DNA from: DATFXM01 sp035315885
Lineage (GTDB): Bacteria > Acidobacteriota > Blastocatellia > UBA7656
Reading direction: 5' to 3'
Assembly: GCA_035315885.1 (NCBI GenBank)
Contig: DATFXM010000014.1
Coordinates: 1 to 61,601 of the forward strand
DNA length: 61,601 nt
Shown here: piece after piece, positions 51,851-59,717 of the stretch
Layout: every line of letters starts with the position of its first letter
Position numbering within the stretch: the stretch's first letter is position 1
The notes under the pieces: generated by a model
The model's database searches: none
What the model was told of the DNA's origin: nothing
Seen by the model: only the letters and a program-made list of their open reading frames with translations
Program-made: the position numbers and the translations under genes

Positions 51851-52417
51851 ATGTATCGGAGAATTCTTCTGCTGGTTGCAATCATGCTTCTCGCCGTCTT
51901 CCGGGCAGAAGCCCAATCCCACAACAGCGGCGCCAACCGAGACTTAAAAGGTTCGTCGCCGATGGATAAGAAATCCGGACTCAAAGACCTGGACGAGGAT
52001 CCGCAGGATAGTCTCAACCTGCCCGACGAAATGCGAGTGAAGATGCTGATCGACCGCAGGGAGCAGGACTATAAGAAAATAATGGAGTCCGTAGACAAGT
52101 TGAACTCCCTCTCCGGAGAAATCGCCACCAATTTTCATGAACATGGCAAGTTGTCGGGCGCCGATGTGAAAAAACTCGAGTCAATCGAGAAGCTGGCTCA
52201 TCAGGTGCTGGTGCACTCGGGCGGTGAAGCAGTAGACGATAAGGGTCGCGCGCCGATGCAGATGGGCGAGGCGATCGACAAAATCGGCGAAGCAGCCGAA
52301 AACATCAAGAAGAATATGACCTCTGAAACGCGATTTGTAGTTTCGGCTACGGTGATCGCTAATTCCAATGAACTCATAAATCTCTCTCGACTCGTGCGCC
52401 GTCAGCAAAAGAACTGA
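51851..52417 (+). CDS. Secreted helical protein of unknown function, coupled to a VWA protein
   Basis: ATG 51851 follows GGAG and begins a signal peptide (M-Y-R-R-I-L-L-L-V-A-I-M-L-L-A-V-F, cleavage near A-E-A-Q); the frame to 51797 lacks both. The product has 188 residues. The mature part is acidic and helical, with long amphipathic stretches (E-Q-D-Y-K-K-I-M-E-S-V-D-K-L-N-S-L, D-V-K-K-L-E-S-I-E-K-L-A-H-Q-V-L) suggesting a coiled coil. I do not recognise a family. Its TGA stop overlaps the ATG of the VWA-domain gene (TGATG), so the two are translationally coupled and may act as partners in the periplasm. Confidence 0.7.
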   Translation: MYRRILLLVAIMLLAVFRAEAQSHNSGANRDLKGSSPMDKKSGLKDLDEDPQDSLNLPDEMRVKMLIDRREQDYKKIMESVDKLNSLSGEIATNFHEHGKLSGADVKKLESIEKLAHQVLVHSGGEAVDDKGRAPMQMGEAIDKIGEAAENIKKNMTSETRFVVSATVIANSNELINLSRLVRRQQKN

Positions 52418-53421
52418 TGCGGAACTTCAGCGTCAAGAAAACCCCGGTCCTTTCGAAACTGCTGGCAATAACTCTGATGACGCTTGTCGCGCCTCTAGCT
52501 CTGAGCGCGCCCGCATCCTCGCGGGCTCAGGACAAGAAATCCAAGTCGGAACAATCGAGCAGACAGCCACAGCAGCCGGACGATGAACCGCTGCGGCTGC
52601 ATTCTGATCTGGTGGTAGTCAACGTAACGGTGACGGACGATGCGGGCAAGTACGCACACGGGCTCACCGCAAAAGATTTCGCAATTCTGGAGGACGGCGC
52701 CCCACAGGCGCTGAGCTCCTTCGCGTCCGAAGAAGCTCCCTTTGCCGCCGCGGTGTTGATCGATATGAGCGGCAGCATGGAATACAAGTTTGGACTGGTT
52801 CGCGCGGCGGCCGCATCGTTTGTGGATCACATCAGGGATGACGATCAGGTTGCGGTGTATGGGTTCAATAACAAGATCAGACAGTTTCAGGAGTTTACGA
52901 ACGTCCGCGACATCAGTGAGTACGTATGGGACGCAAAGCCCGGTGAGAGCACCAGGATGTATGACTGCATGGACGAGGCGCTGGCGGCGCTCGAAAAGAG
53001 GGAGGAACGACGCCGCACGATGCTGCTGATTTCTGACGGGTGCGACACGATGAGCGGCAAGGCTTCGTTGAACTCGGTTATGAAAAGGGCGCTAGCCGCG
53101 GGCGTGATGATCTATTCGATAGACCTGATCGACGATTCGGCGCTATCAGCGGGCAGTGAATCCGCAGCGTTGAGGCGCGGCAGAGCGGAGATGCAACAGT
53201 TTGCCACTGAGAGCGGTGGCCGGTACGTTCACTCACCGCAGGGCGACAAACTCGAGGAAGCGTTTACAAAGATTGTCGACGAACTGCGAAATCAATACAC
53301 CCTCAGTTACTACTCCACCAACAAGAAGCGAGACGGCCGCTGGCGCAAGATAGCTGTGTCGATGAACCGACCAAAGCTGGACGGACGCGCAAGAAAAGGC
53401 TACTGGGCACCGAAGAGCTAA
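52417..53421 (+). CDS. VWFA-related secreted protein with intact MIDAS motif
   Basis: The 334-residue protein starts in a TGATG overlap with the preceding gene. A signal peptide covers about 1-37. Residues 63-103 are the VWFA-related lead (V-V-V-N-V-T-V-T-D-D-A-G-K, D-F-A-I-L-E-D-G). The von Willebrand A domain follows with a complete metal site: D116-M-S118-G-S120, Thr in G-E-S-T-R-M-Y-D near 180, and S-D-G-C-D near 208. The end R-N-Q-Y-T-L-S-Y-Y-S-T is typical of the acidobacterial family. It is shorter than the paralogs at 22736 and 25063 and, unlike them, keeps DxSxS, so metal-dependent ligand binding is plausible. The ligand is unknown. Confidence 0.87.
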   Translation: MRNFSVKKTPVLSKLLAITLMTLVAPLALSAPASSRAQDKKSKSEQSSRQPQQPDDEPLRLHSDLVVVNVTVTDDAGKYAHGLTAKDFAILEDGAPQALSSFASEEAPFAAAVLIDMSGSMEYKFGLVRAAAASFVDHIRDDDQVAVYGFNNKIRQFQEFTNVRDISEYVWDAKPGESTRMYDCMDEALAALEKREERRRTMLLISDGCDTMSGKASLNSVMKRALAAGVMIYSIDLIDDSALSAGSESAALRRGRAEMQQFATESGGRYVHSPQGDKLEEAFTKIVDELRNQYTLSYYSTNKKRDGRWRKIAVSMNRPKLDGRARKGYWAPKS

Positions 53422-53458
53422 GCTCCGAGTACGTGAGTTTTGGACTGAAGCTCGAACT

Positions 53459-54388
53459 TCAACTCTTTGGCTCTCGGTACCAGCGCGGACCAGAATGGTA
53501 TTCGCTGTCAGTGGGCTTGAGCTGAGTCAGTGAACGTTTAGGGTTGAGGTGAGCGCACGCCACCTGAATGGCGCTTATCAAGGCCATCGGGGCGACGTAT
53601 GAGTTCAGGAACGAAGGGCTCGCCACCGGCGCAGTCAAATACCCCTCGCAATAACGTGCAATCGGAGTCGTGTCGCTGTCGGTGATTCCGAAACAGGTAA
53701 CGCCCTGCTCGCGGGCCCGCTGGACCGCCTCAACGGTGATTCGAAGACATTGCCCAAAGCTGATTGCAATGAGCAGGTCCTTGCTCGTCAGTAGCTTTAA
53801 CCGATGATGGATGTTCCCTTCGCTGCCGCTCGGCGCGTCGGCGTCGAAGCCCAGAGTAATCAGCCCGTACGCAAAGTAGTATGCCAGCGAAGCAGCAAAG
53901 TCGAGTCCAATCACCATTACTCGTCGCGAACGATGAATAAGCCTTGCAAGTTCGATGATCCGGTTTCGATCGAGCTCGGATCTCACGGTCGTGAGACTTT
54001 CAATGGCCTTATCGAGACTGTGGTCTATGTGATCAATGACGCTGCGTTTTTCACGAGTCGCCGCTTTCAACACCGTGTACGGGGTGATCTGCATGACGAA
54101 GTGGCGCCGGAGATCTACGCTGAAATCGGCAAAGCTCTTGTAGCCCATCGCCTGAACGGTTCTCACTACAGTCGCCGCGTCCACATCGTATCGTTTGGCC
54201 AGTTCGCGAGAGGAGAGAAAACAGGTCTCTTCGCTGTTGTCGAGAATCGATCGCACCAATTGCTGGCGCTTTGGTCCAAGGCGCGATTGCGCCTCGGCAA
54301 AACGCGTTTGAAGCGCGGTTTGTGAAGGCCTCGTACCGTCGTGCCGAAGTCCGGATAACTCGCGCCTCCTAGCCCTGGGGTCCTTCAT
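53459..54388 (-). CDS. MurR/RpiR family transcriptional regulator
   Basis: The 309-residue protein follows GGGAG at good spacing. Residues about 30-105 form the RpiR-type HTH (L-S-S-R-E-L-A-K-R-Y-D-V-D-A-A-T-V-V-R-T-V-Q-A-M-G-Y). Residues about 125-260 are a SIS sugar-phosphate-binding domain (V-M-V-I-G-L-D-F-A-A-S, D-L-L-I-A-I-S-F-G-Q-C, V-T-C-F-G-I-T-D-S). RpiR regulators usually sense a phosphosugar such as MurNAc-6-P. It lies 20 bp downstream of the enolase-superfamily gene on the same strand, so both are probably one operon, divergent from the M23 peptidase. A perfect 12-bp palindrome at 55699-55710 is a candidate site. A link to peptidoglycan turnover is possible but not shown. Confidence 0.9.
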   Translation of the reverse strand: MKDPRARRRELSGLRHDGTRPSQTALQTRFAEAQSRLGPKRQQLVRSILDNSEETCFLSSRELAKRYDVDAATVVRTVQAMGYKSFADFSVDLRRHFVMQITPYTVLKAATREKRSVIDHIDHSLDKAIESLTTVRSELDRNRIIELARLIHRSRRVMVIGLDFAASLAYYFAYGLITLGFDADAPSGSEGNIHHRLKLLTSKDLLIAISFGQCLRITVEAVQRAREQGVTCFGITDSDTTPIARYCEGYLTAPVASPSFLNSYVAPMALISAIQVACAHLNPKRSLTQLKPTDSEYHSGPRWYREPKS

Positions 54389-54408
54389 TCCAGTCTCCCA
54401 ATCCCGCT

Positions 54409-55614
54409 TTATTCTGGTTTGATTCGTTCGATGGATACGGTGCGGCTCTCGATGTAGTCCAGATCCACGTCGAACCCGATCCCGACTCCGGTGGGAACCC
54501 CTACGGTCCCATCAGCCGCAACGGTTACTTCGGGGGTTATGAGATCACGAGCAAAATACCGAGAGCTTGCGGAAATGTCCCCGGGCAACGTGAAGCCCGC
54601 AAGACTCGCCAATGCGAGATTGTGCGCGCGGCCGATACCCGATTCAAGCATTCCGCCACACCAGACAGGCACTCCTCGCTCGCGACACAAATCATGGATT
54701 GGAAGAGCTTGAGAATACCCTCCGATGCGTCCGATTTTGATGTTGATGATGCGACAGCTATCGAGCCTCAATGCCTGCTCTGCCCGTAGAGGTCCGGTGA
54801 TGCTCTCATCCAGGCAGATCGGCGTCTTCAATTCAGTTTGCAACACTGAATGATTCACCAGATCATCGTAGTCGAGAGGCTGTTCGATCATGAGCAGCCC
54901 ATAATCATCAAGACGTTTCAGATGGTCGAGATCGTCAAGAGTGTAAGCGGCATTTGCATCAGCCGAAAGCAGAATGTCCGGGTGAAGTCTGCGCACCTCT
55001 GAAAGGATTGCAAGGTCCCAGCCAGGCTTGATCTTGAGTTTTATGCGCTGGTAGCCGAGCGCAAGGTAATGATCGATTCGGTCGAGCAGGTCTTTGGGCG
55101 CTGCCTGAATTCCAAGGCTGACCCCTACCGGGATTCGGACGCGCTCGCCCTCGATGACTCGCGAGACTGATCGATTGTGCTTTCGGGCCATGAGGTCGAC
55201 ACAGGCCAGCTCGAGTCCTGCTTTGGCCATGTTGTGTCCCCGGAAACGCTTAAAGCGCGCCGCGACATCACTCAACCCACAGATTGGTTCGTCGAGCAGA
55301 GATGGTGCGAGAAAGTCGCGAATCGCGTGTGTGGCGGTTCCAACTGTCTCGTAGCTGTAAAGGGGCTCCTTCGTGGCGACGACCTCTCCCCACCCGGTCA
55401 GGCCGTCGCTCTCGATGCTCACCAGGAGTATCAACCGCGTATCGATAACTCCGAAGCTCGTTTCAAACGGCTCGTTCAACTGCAGCCGGACAAGTATGAG
55501 ACTAATCTGTTCGGCGCGAAATGAGGTTTCCAGACTAGAGCGCCGGGAAATAGAATCCCCATCCTGTGAATCGCCGGACTCAGAGCAGTCTTCGAATTTG
55601 AGCGTGTCTCGCAA
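54409..55614 (-). CDS. Enolase-superfamily enzyme, o-succinylbenzoate synthase / N-acylamino acid racemase type
   Basis: Catalytic parts are clear: R-I-K-L-K-I-K-P-G-W-D with the K-x-K acid/base, L-S-A-D-A-N-A-A-Y, M-I-E-Q-P-L and L-D-E-S with the three metal ligands, I-N-I-K-I-G-R-I-G-G with the second Lys, and G-G-M-L-E-S-G-I-G-R-A-H-N. This ending matches MenC/NAAAR rather than dipeptide epimerases. It may serve menaquinone synthesis, but no other men gene is near, and the RpiR partner hints at amino-acid or cell-wall metabolism. The start is uncertain: family similarity begins near F-R-A-E-Q-I-S (about 55520), where no ATG, GTG or TTG exists. TTG 55614 (401 residues) is the nearest; CTG 55533 or ATT 55551 are non-standard options. 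ATG 55776 would overlap the M23 gene. Confidence 0.8.
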   Translation of the reverse strand: MRDTLKFEDCSESGDSQDGDSISRRSSLETSFRAEQISLILVRLQLNEPFETSFGVIDTRLILLVSIESDGLTGWGEVVATKEPLYSYETVGTATHAIRDFLAPSLLDEPICGLSDVAARFKRFRGHNMAKAGLELACVDLMARKHNRSVSRVIEGERVRIPVGVSLGIQAAPKDLLDRIDHYLALGYQRIKLKIKPGWDLAILSEVRRLHPDILLSADANAAYTLDDLDHLKRLDDYGLLMIEQPLDYDDLVNHSVLQTELKTPICLDESITGPLRAEQALRLDSCRIINIKIGRIGGYSQALPIHDLCRERGVPVWCGGMLESGIGRAHNLALASLAGFTLPGDISASSRYFARDLITPEVTVAADGTVGVPTGVGIGFDVDLDYIESRTVSIERIKPE

Positions 55615-55678
55615 AGCGCGCGTAACATACCATAAGCGGTGAGCGGCTTCAAGAGAGAATGCAACATTTGTTGTAGAT

Positions 55679-55708
55679 TTGACTCTCGTGCAACGCTTGG
55701 TGTATACA
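55679..55708 (+). promoter_or_regulatory. Promoter of the M23 peptidase gene
   Basis: TTGACT (55679-55684) and TATACA (55703-55708) with an 18-bp spacer, 59 bp before ATG 55767. The -10 hexamer lies within a perfect palindrome (55699-55710). Confidence 0.5.
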
Positions 55709-55710
55709 CC
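55699..55710. promoter_or_regulatory. Perfect palindrome GGTGTATACACC in a divergent control region
   Basis: This 12-bp perfect palindrome overlaps the putative -10 element of the M23 gene and lies about 85 bp upstream of the MenC-like/RpiR operon. It is a good candidate operator for the RpiR regulator or another dimeric regulator. Confidence 0.5.
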
Positions 55711-55714
55711 GCAG

Positions 55715-55753
55715 TCTGAGTCCTGATGCTTAGTTCTGAGTGGTGAGCCATCA
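55715..55753. repeat. Degenerate family-B repeat, copy 5
   Basis: GTCTGAGTCCTGATGCTTAG and TTCTGAGTGGTGAG units without a clear opposite arm, between the palindrome at 55699-55710 and the M23 start codon. Confidence 0.45.
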
Positions 55754-55766
55754 AGAAGGTTAGAAG

Positions 55767-56987
55767 ATGAATTCATCGAGTTTCTTTGTTCAAGCCAAAC
55801 GTTCAATCGGTTGCACGGCCGCTGCCCTGCTGCTTCTTGCTACGCCGCTCCATTGGAGCGATGCGGCAGCCCAGACCGATAAGCCCAAAGCCGAACCTCA
55901 GACCGCCAAGCCTTCGCAACCCCAGAAGCCGCTCGATGTGCCGGTGGATGTCGCAATCCCGCTGTTGCCGACGGCGTTTCAGGGTGGCGGCAAGACCAAC
56001 GTTTGTTACGAGCTGCATCTCACCAATTTTGGTCGAAGCGACTGCGTCCTTACACGCGCAGAATTCGTCGGCGACTCTCAAAACAGACTTTCCATGCTGG
56101 AGGGAGACGAACTCGCGCGAACGGTGATTCGTCCGGGAGTCACTGCAACCAGCACTGCTGATAAACTGAAAATAGGTCCGGGCCTGCGGCTTGTGATCTA
56201 TGCGTGGTTGAGCTTCAGTTCCGACGCCGAAGTGCCCGCCACGATAATCCACCGTTTCAATTTCAAAGTCGGCGACTATCCAGACGAGCTCTCGCTGGAT
56301 TGCGCTCGCGCTTCTGTTTCGAAGAGACCGGTGCTGATAAGTCCGCCACTTCGAGGCGCGGAATGGTTGGCGGCCAACGGGCCTTCGAACTCTTCAGGCC
56401 ACCGGCGCGCCCTCGTACCAGTCAACGGAGGCGCTCACATTGCACAGCGCTTCGCAATTGATTTCGTGCAACTTCGAGAAGACGGCCGTACTTTCAGCGG
56501 AGATCAGAAAGACAACAAGAATTATCGTTGCTACGGTGCAGATGCCCTTGCGGTTGCCGACGGGACTGTTGTTGCGATCAAGGACGGAATCCCCGAGAAC
56601 GTTCCCGGCGTTAACTCGAGAGCAGTTCCGATCACCCTCGAGACGATAGGTGGGAATCACATCATCCTGGACATCGGCGGAAGCAATTATGCCTTTTATG
56701 CGCATCTTCAACCCGGCAGCTTGAAGGTAAAAGTTGGAGATAAGGTGCGAGCGGGGCAGGTGCTGGGTCTTGTGGGCAACTCCGGGAATTCAACTGAGCC
56801 GCATCTTCATTTTCACGTCGCCAATTCGAACTCCCCTCTCGGATCAGAAGGCGTGCCGTACGCATACGCGTCGTTCGAGGTTCAGGGCAAGGGATTCGGG
56901 TGGAAGCCTGGGGCGAACTCCACGATAGAAAAGCGTGAGCGTTCGATGCCCGTCGAGAATGAGGTAGTGCGCTTCCCCCTACCCTGA
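55767..56987 (+). CDS. Exported M23 family metallopeptidase
   Basis: GAAGG precedes ATG 55767; the protein has 406 residues with a signal peptide (A-A-A-L-L-L-L-A-T-P-L, cleavage near residue 36). Residues about 55-190 are a beta-rich domain of unknown role. The LytM/M23 domain at about 215-375 shows the zinc ligands His224 and Asp232 (H-I-A-Q-R-F-A-I-D) and H-L-H-F-H (346-350) with the catalytic and third metal His. Y-A-F-Y-A-H-L-Q-P-G and V-R-A-G-Q-V-L-G-L-V-G-N-S-G-N-S are typical. It probably cuts peptidoglycan cross-bridges in the periplasm, though exported M23 proteins can act on other peptides. It is divergent from the enolase-superfamily/RpiR operon. A family-C repeat begins right after its stop. 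Confidence 0.92.
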   Translation: MNSSSFFVQAKRSIGCTAAALLLLATPLHWSDAAAQTDKPKAEPQTAKPSQPQKPLDVPVDVAIPLLPTAFQGGGKTNVCYELHLTNFGRSDCVLTRAEFVGDSQNRLSMLEGDELARTVIRPGVTATSTADKLKIGPGLRLVIYAWLSFSSDAEVPATIIHRFNFKVGDYPDELSLDCARASVSKRPVLISPPLRGAEWLAANGPSNSSGHRRALVPVNGGAHIAQRFAIDFVQLREDGRTFSGDQKDNKNYRCYGADALAVADGTVVAIKDGIPENVPGVNSRAVPITLETIGGNHIILDIGGSNYAFYAHLQPGSLKVKVGDKVRAGQVLGLVGNSGNSTEPHLHFHVANSNSPLGSEGVPYAYASFEVQGKGFGWKPGANSTIEKRERSMPVENEVVRFPLP

Positions 56988-57030
56988 AAATTTCAAATTT
57001 GAAATTTGAGATTTCAAATCTGAAATGTGA
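56988..57030. repeat. Intergenic repeat, family C, copy 3
   Basis: AAATTTCAAATTTGAAATTT followed by GAGATTTCAAATCTGAAATG, a near-palindromic iteration starting at the base after the M23 stop codon. Related to 1039-1080 and 41087-41116. Confidence 0.7.
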
Positions 57031-57081
57031 ATTGTCTTTCCTTTTTCGACTGAAGTAGGTCAAGATTTCGCCAGTACCGCA

Positions 57082-58143
57082 ATGGCGAAAAACGCGCCCA
57101 ATGCCCCAAGTATCGACTCGCTCCTCGAACCGATACTGCATCCGGCCAGCAAAGAAAGCGCAGATCAACTCCTCGCAGACCTCATTACTCTCCACGCCGA
57201 GCCCTTAATAAAGGGCATCATCCGCTACAAGCTCCACCTGTCGGCTTTCAACGCAACACAACAAGCCGAGATCGAGGACCTCTATCAGGATGTGCTGGTC
57301 AAACTGCTCACGGAACTCGATCGTCTTCGCGAGGACCCGGTTCAACATCCGATAGAGGACGTTCGAGGATTGGCGGCGATCATCGCTCACCGAACTTGCT
57401 CCGGCTGGTTGCGCAGGCGATTTCCGGAAAGACACGCCTTCAAGAGCCGGCTCTATTACCTGCTGACTCGCCAGAAGGGATTCGCACTCTGGCGCGACGA
57501 TGTCGGCACGCTGCTGGCAGGATTCTCCTCGTGGCGAGCAAGCGACGTCCAGGCGTCTTCGCGAAGTTTGACTCAAGTGGCGGAAGACAATCTTCTGCTC
57601 TCGAGGATTGAGTCTCATAGAGAGGCCGAGCGACACGGCTCAGCGGAGATGCTGTCTGAGATTTTCAACCATGTTGGAAGTCCGGTTGAGTTTGAAGAAC
57701 TGGTCTCCGTTCTCGCGAACATTTGGCACATCAAAGTTCAGCCTCTTGAGTCGACGGACGAAGGCGAACATGAGGCCGCGCTTGCGTCAGCGGGCGGACA
57801 AGCAGACACGTCCTGGCAGGTGGAGAAGCGGATGTTCCTTGTGAGACTTTGGGAAGAGCTAGGCGAGCTGCCGGCGAACCAGCGGGCGGCGTTGCTTCTG
57901 AATTTAAGGGACCAGCAGGGCCGCGGCTGCATCGCTCTGTTTCCGGCCACGGGTGTGGCTACTGTTCGCCAACTTGCCGATGTGCTGAATATCCCGGCCG
58001 AGAGATTTGTAGACCTATGGAACGAACTGCCTTTGGAGGACTCCAGGATAGCTGAGCTTTGCGGGCTTACGCGACAACAGGTAATTAATGCGCGCAAATC
58101 GGGCCGCGAACGTTTGTCGCGGCGATTAAAAGGATTTATTTGA
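57082..58143 (+). CDS. Atypical sigma-70-family protein with a long insertion
   Basis: The 353-residue protein is much longer than ECF sigma factors (about 180-200). Residues about 40-125 resemble region 2 (E-I-E-D-L-Y-Q-D-V-L-V-K-L-L, I-E-D-V-R-G-L-A-A-I-I-A-H-R-T, W-L-R-R-R). Residues about 255-350 look like region 4 (L-G-E-L-P-A-N-Q-R-A-A-L-L-L-N-L, D-S-R-I-A-E-L-C-G-L-T-R-Q-Q-V-I-N-A-R-K-S-G-R-E-R-L) but with an extra segment G-V-A-T-V-R-Q-L-A-D-V-L-N-I inserted between helices. About 130 residues without recognised motif lie between the two regions. The next gene, 21 bp downstream, is a membrane protein with two zinc-finger motifs, as expected for a cognate anti-sigma factor. It is a sigma factor by context and motif; promoter targets are unknown. 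Confidence 0.72.
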   Translation: MAKNAPNAPSIDSLLEPILHPASKESADQLLADLITLHAEPLIKGIIRYKLHLSAFNATQQAEIEDLYQDVLVKLLTELDRLREDPVQHPIEDVRGLAAIIAHRTCSGWLRRRFPERHAFKSRLYYLLTRQKGFALWRDDVGTLLAGFSSWRASDVQASSRSLTQVAEDNLLLSRIESHREAERHGSAEMLSEIFNHVGSPVEFEELVSVLANIWHIKVQPLESTDEGEHEAALASAGGQADTSWQVEKRMFLVRLWEELGELPANQRAALLLNLRDQQGRGCIALFPATGVATVRQLADVLNIPAERFVDLWNELPLEDSRIAELCGLTRQQVINARKSGRERLSRRLKGFI

Positions 58144-58164
58144 GACCCATGCTAATAAGGCGGC

Positions 58165-59532
58165 ATGTTCAACAACTTATTAGATTGCAGCCGCAGCTCG
58201 CGGCTGGGGGCTAATCCAAAATTGACTGAACACCTCGCTCAAGAACAGATTGAGGAGTACCGCCGGCAGAGTCTGCCTGCTTCTGAGTTGCTGTCGGTTT
58301 CAGACCACCTCTTCGAGTGCGGCGCCTGTAGACAGCAAGTCGAGAGGGGGTTGGGCGGGGATCATGAGTTCCTGATGATCCGGTCAGGCATTTTCGACGA
58401 ACTGGTGGGGGCCGCTCCTCCGGCCTCCTTGAGCGTTCATCTCTCGGTTGAGCAGAGCGCAGACTACGTGGACGGCAAGCTTTCGGGCGACGAGCTCCGA
58501 TCGATTACCGATCATCTCTCGAGGTGCGAGCAATGCGAAGTTGCGACCGAGGACCTCCGGGTCTTCAGCCGGCAACTCGCTCCGAACCTTGATAATGAGT
58601 ATCGGCCTGTTGCTGCCGTGTCTGAGTCACGCCCAAAACGCAACCTCCTTGATTCGTTGAGCTGGCTATGGCCAAAGACTTCTTCACTCGCATTTGGCAG
58701 CATTGCCGCGATTATCCTGGTGGCGTTGACAAGTTGGTTGGTTTGGCGTTCGGCGCATCAAACCGCTCCTGAGAAGAGTTCGCCGAAGGAAGTAGCCGTC
58801 GAATCGCCAGGACCGCCGCGACCGTCACCATCCAAGCCGGCCCAGGCCGCAACTCAGGTAGTTGCCCGGCTCAACGACGGCGGCGGCGAATTGACACTCG
58901 ACGCGGAAGGTAAGCTCGGCGGGGCGGGCGGGCTGCCGCCGGCCTACCAGAACATGATCAGGGATGCATTGTCAGGTCAGCTCATCGAGAGACCATCAGC
59001 CCTGAACGGACTAACGCGACCACCCAGCGCGCTTATGGGCACCGATGTTCAAACCAGGAGTTTTTCGCTGGTCGAGCCGGTCGGCAAGGTTTTGTTTTCG
59101 GATCGTCCAATTTTTCGCTGGTCGCGATTGCAAGGTGCTGCGAGTTACATCGTCGAGTTGTACGATGACAGGTTCGCACTGGTAGCGAGCAGTCCGCAGC
59201 TCACGACAAATTTTTGGTCGGTTGAGAAGAAGCTTTCGAGGGGAGCGGTTTACTTCTGGCAGGTCAAGGCTATCAAGGACGGACAGGAAGTGACGTCGCC
59301 GCGTCCGCCGGCTCCGCAGGCAAAGTTTCGTATTCTGGATCGAGCTACGGCTCGAGTTCTGACAGATGCGCGGCGTGAGTACCCGACATCGCATCTCACG
59401 TTGGGATTGTTGTTCGTCCAGGCGGGCCTGCTGGATGAGGCGCAGCAGGAATTTCAAACTCTCGAAAAATCGAATCCGAATTCCGAGATCGCGCGCAAGT
59501 TACGCGCAACTGTGCACGCCATGCGACGTTGA
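58165..59532 (+). CDS. Membrane anti-sigma-like protein with two zinc-finger motifs and a long periplasmic part
   Basis: The 455-residue protein has two zf-HC2-type motifs in the cytoplasmic part: His48-x3-Cys52-x2-Cys55 (H-L-F-E-C-G-A-C) and His117-x3-Cys121-x2-Cys124 (H-L-S-R-C-E-Q-C), each preceded by an E-Q-I/S-x-x-Y stretch. One membrane span is at about 174-194. Outside follow a Pro/Ser/Lys-rich linker, a fibronectin-like beta-sandwich at about 290-385 (I-F-R-W-S-R-L-Q-G-A-A-S-Y-I-V-E-L-Y, V-Y-F-W-Q-V-K-A) and a C-terminal TPR-like helix pair. Two zinc fingers in tandem and this large sensor end are unusual for anti-sigma factors. It lies 21 bp after the sigma-like gene. A D-type repeat starts two bases after its stop codon. 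Confidence 0.75.
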   Translation: MFNNLLDCSRSSRLGANPKLTEHLAQEQIEEYRRQSLPASELLSVSDHLFECGACRQQVERGLGGDHEFLMIRSGIFDELVGAAPPASLSVHLSVEQSADYVDGKLSGDELRSITDHLSRCEQCEVATEDLRVFSRQLAPNLDNEYRPVAAVSESRPKRNLLDSLSWLWPKTSSLAFGSIAAIILVALTSWLVWRSAHQTAPEKSSPKEVAVESPGPPRPSPSKPAQAATQVVARLNDGGGELTLDAEGKLGGAGGLPPAYQNMIRDALSGQLIERPSALNGLTRPPSALMGTDVQTRSFSLVEPVGKVLFSDRPIFRWSRLQGAASYIVELYDDRFALVASSPQLTTNFWSVEKKLSRGAVYFWQVKAIKDGQEVTSPRPPAPQAKFRILDRATARVLTDARREYPTSHLTLGLLFVQAGLLDEAQQEFQTLEKSNPNSEIARKLRATVHAMRR

Positions 59533-59533
59533 T

Positions 59534-59693
59534 CAGGCAGTAGGCAGTGGTTTAGAGTTTCGGGTTTAGGGTTTCGGGTTCGTCAGTTCGGTTTTTCGGC
59601 TTGGCATTAGATTTTGCATTAATCCGAGTCGTTCTAATGCGAACCCGAAACACTAAACCCGAAACTCTAAACCTCTGCCTACTGCCTACTGCA
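59534..59693. repeat. Intergenic inverted repeat, family D (GGGTTTAGG units)
   Basis: The left arm CAGGCAGTAGGCAGTGG plus GTTTCGGGTTTAGGGTTTCG (59534-59582) is matched by a right arm with CGAACCCGAAACACTAAACC and CTCTGCCTACTGCCTACTGC (59640-59693). It runs from the anti-sigma stop codon to just before a TATAAT (59696-59701), 16 bp ahead of the next start codon. Confidence 0.75.
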
Positions 59694-59717
59694 TATATAA
59701 TTCTCCCGTCTGACTCA

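Noticed and set aside
59552..59690. Telomere-like TTTAGGG tracts in the D repeat
   Set aside because: The units are degenerate and arranged as an inverted repeat between two ordinary genes; nothing suggests a chromosome end.
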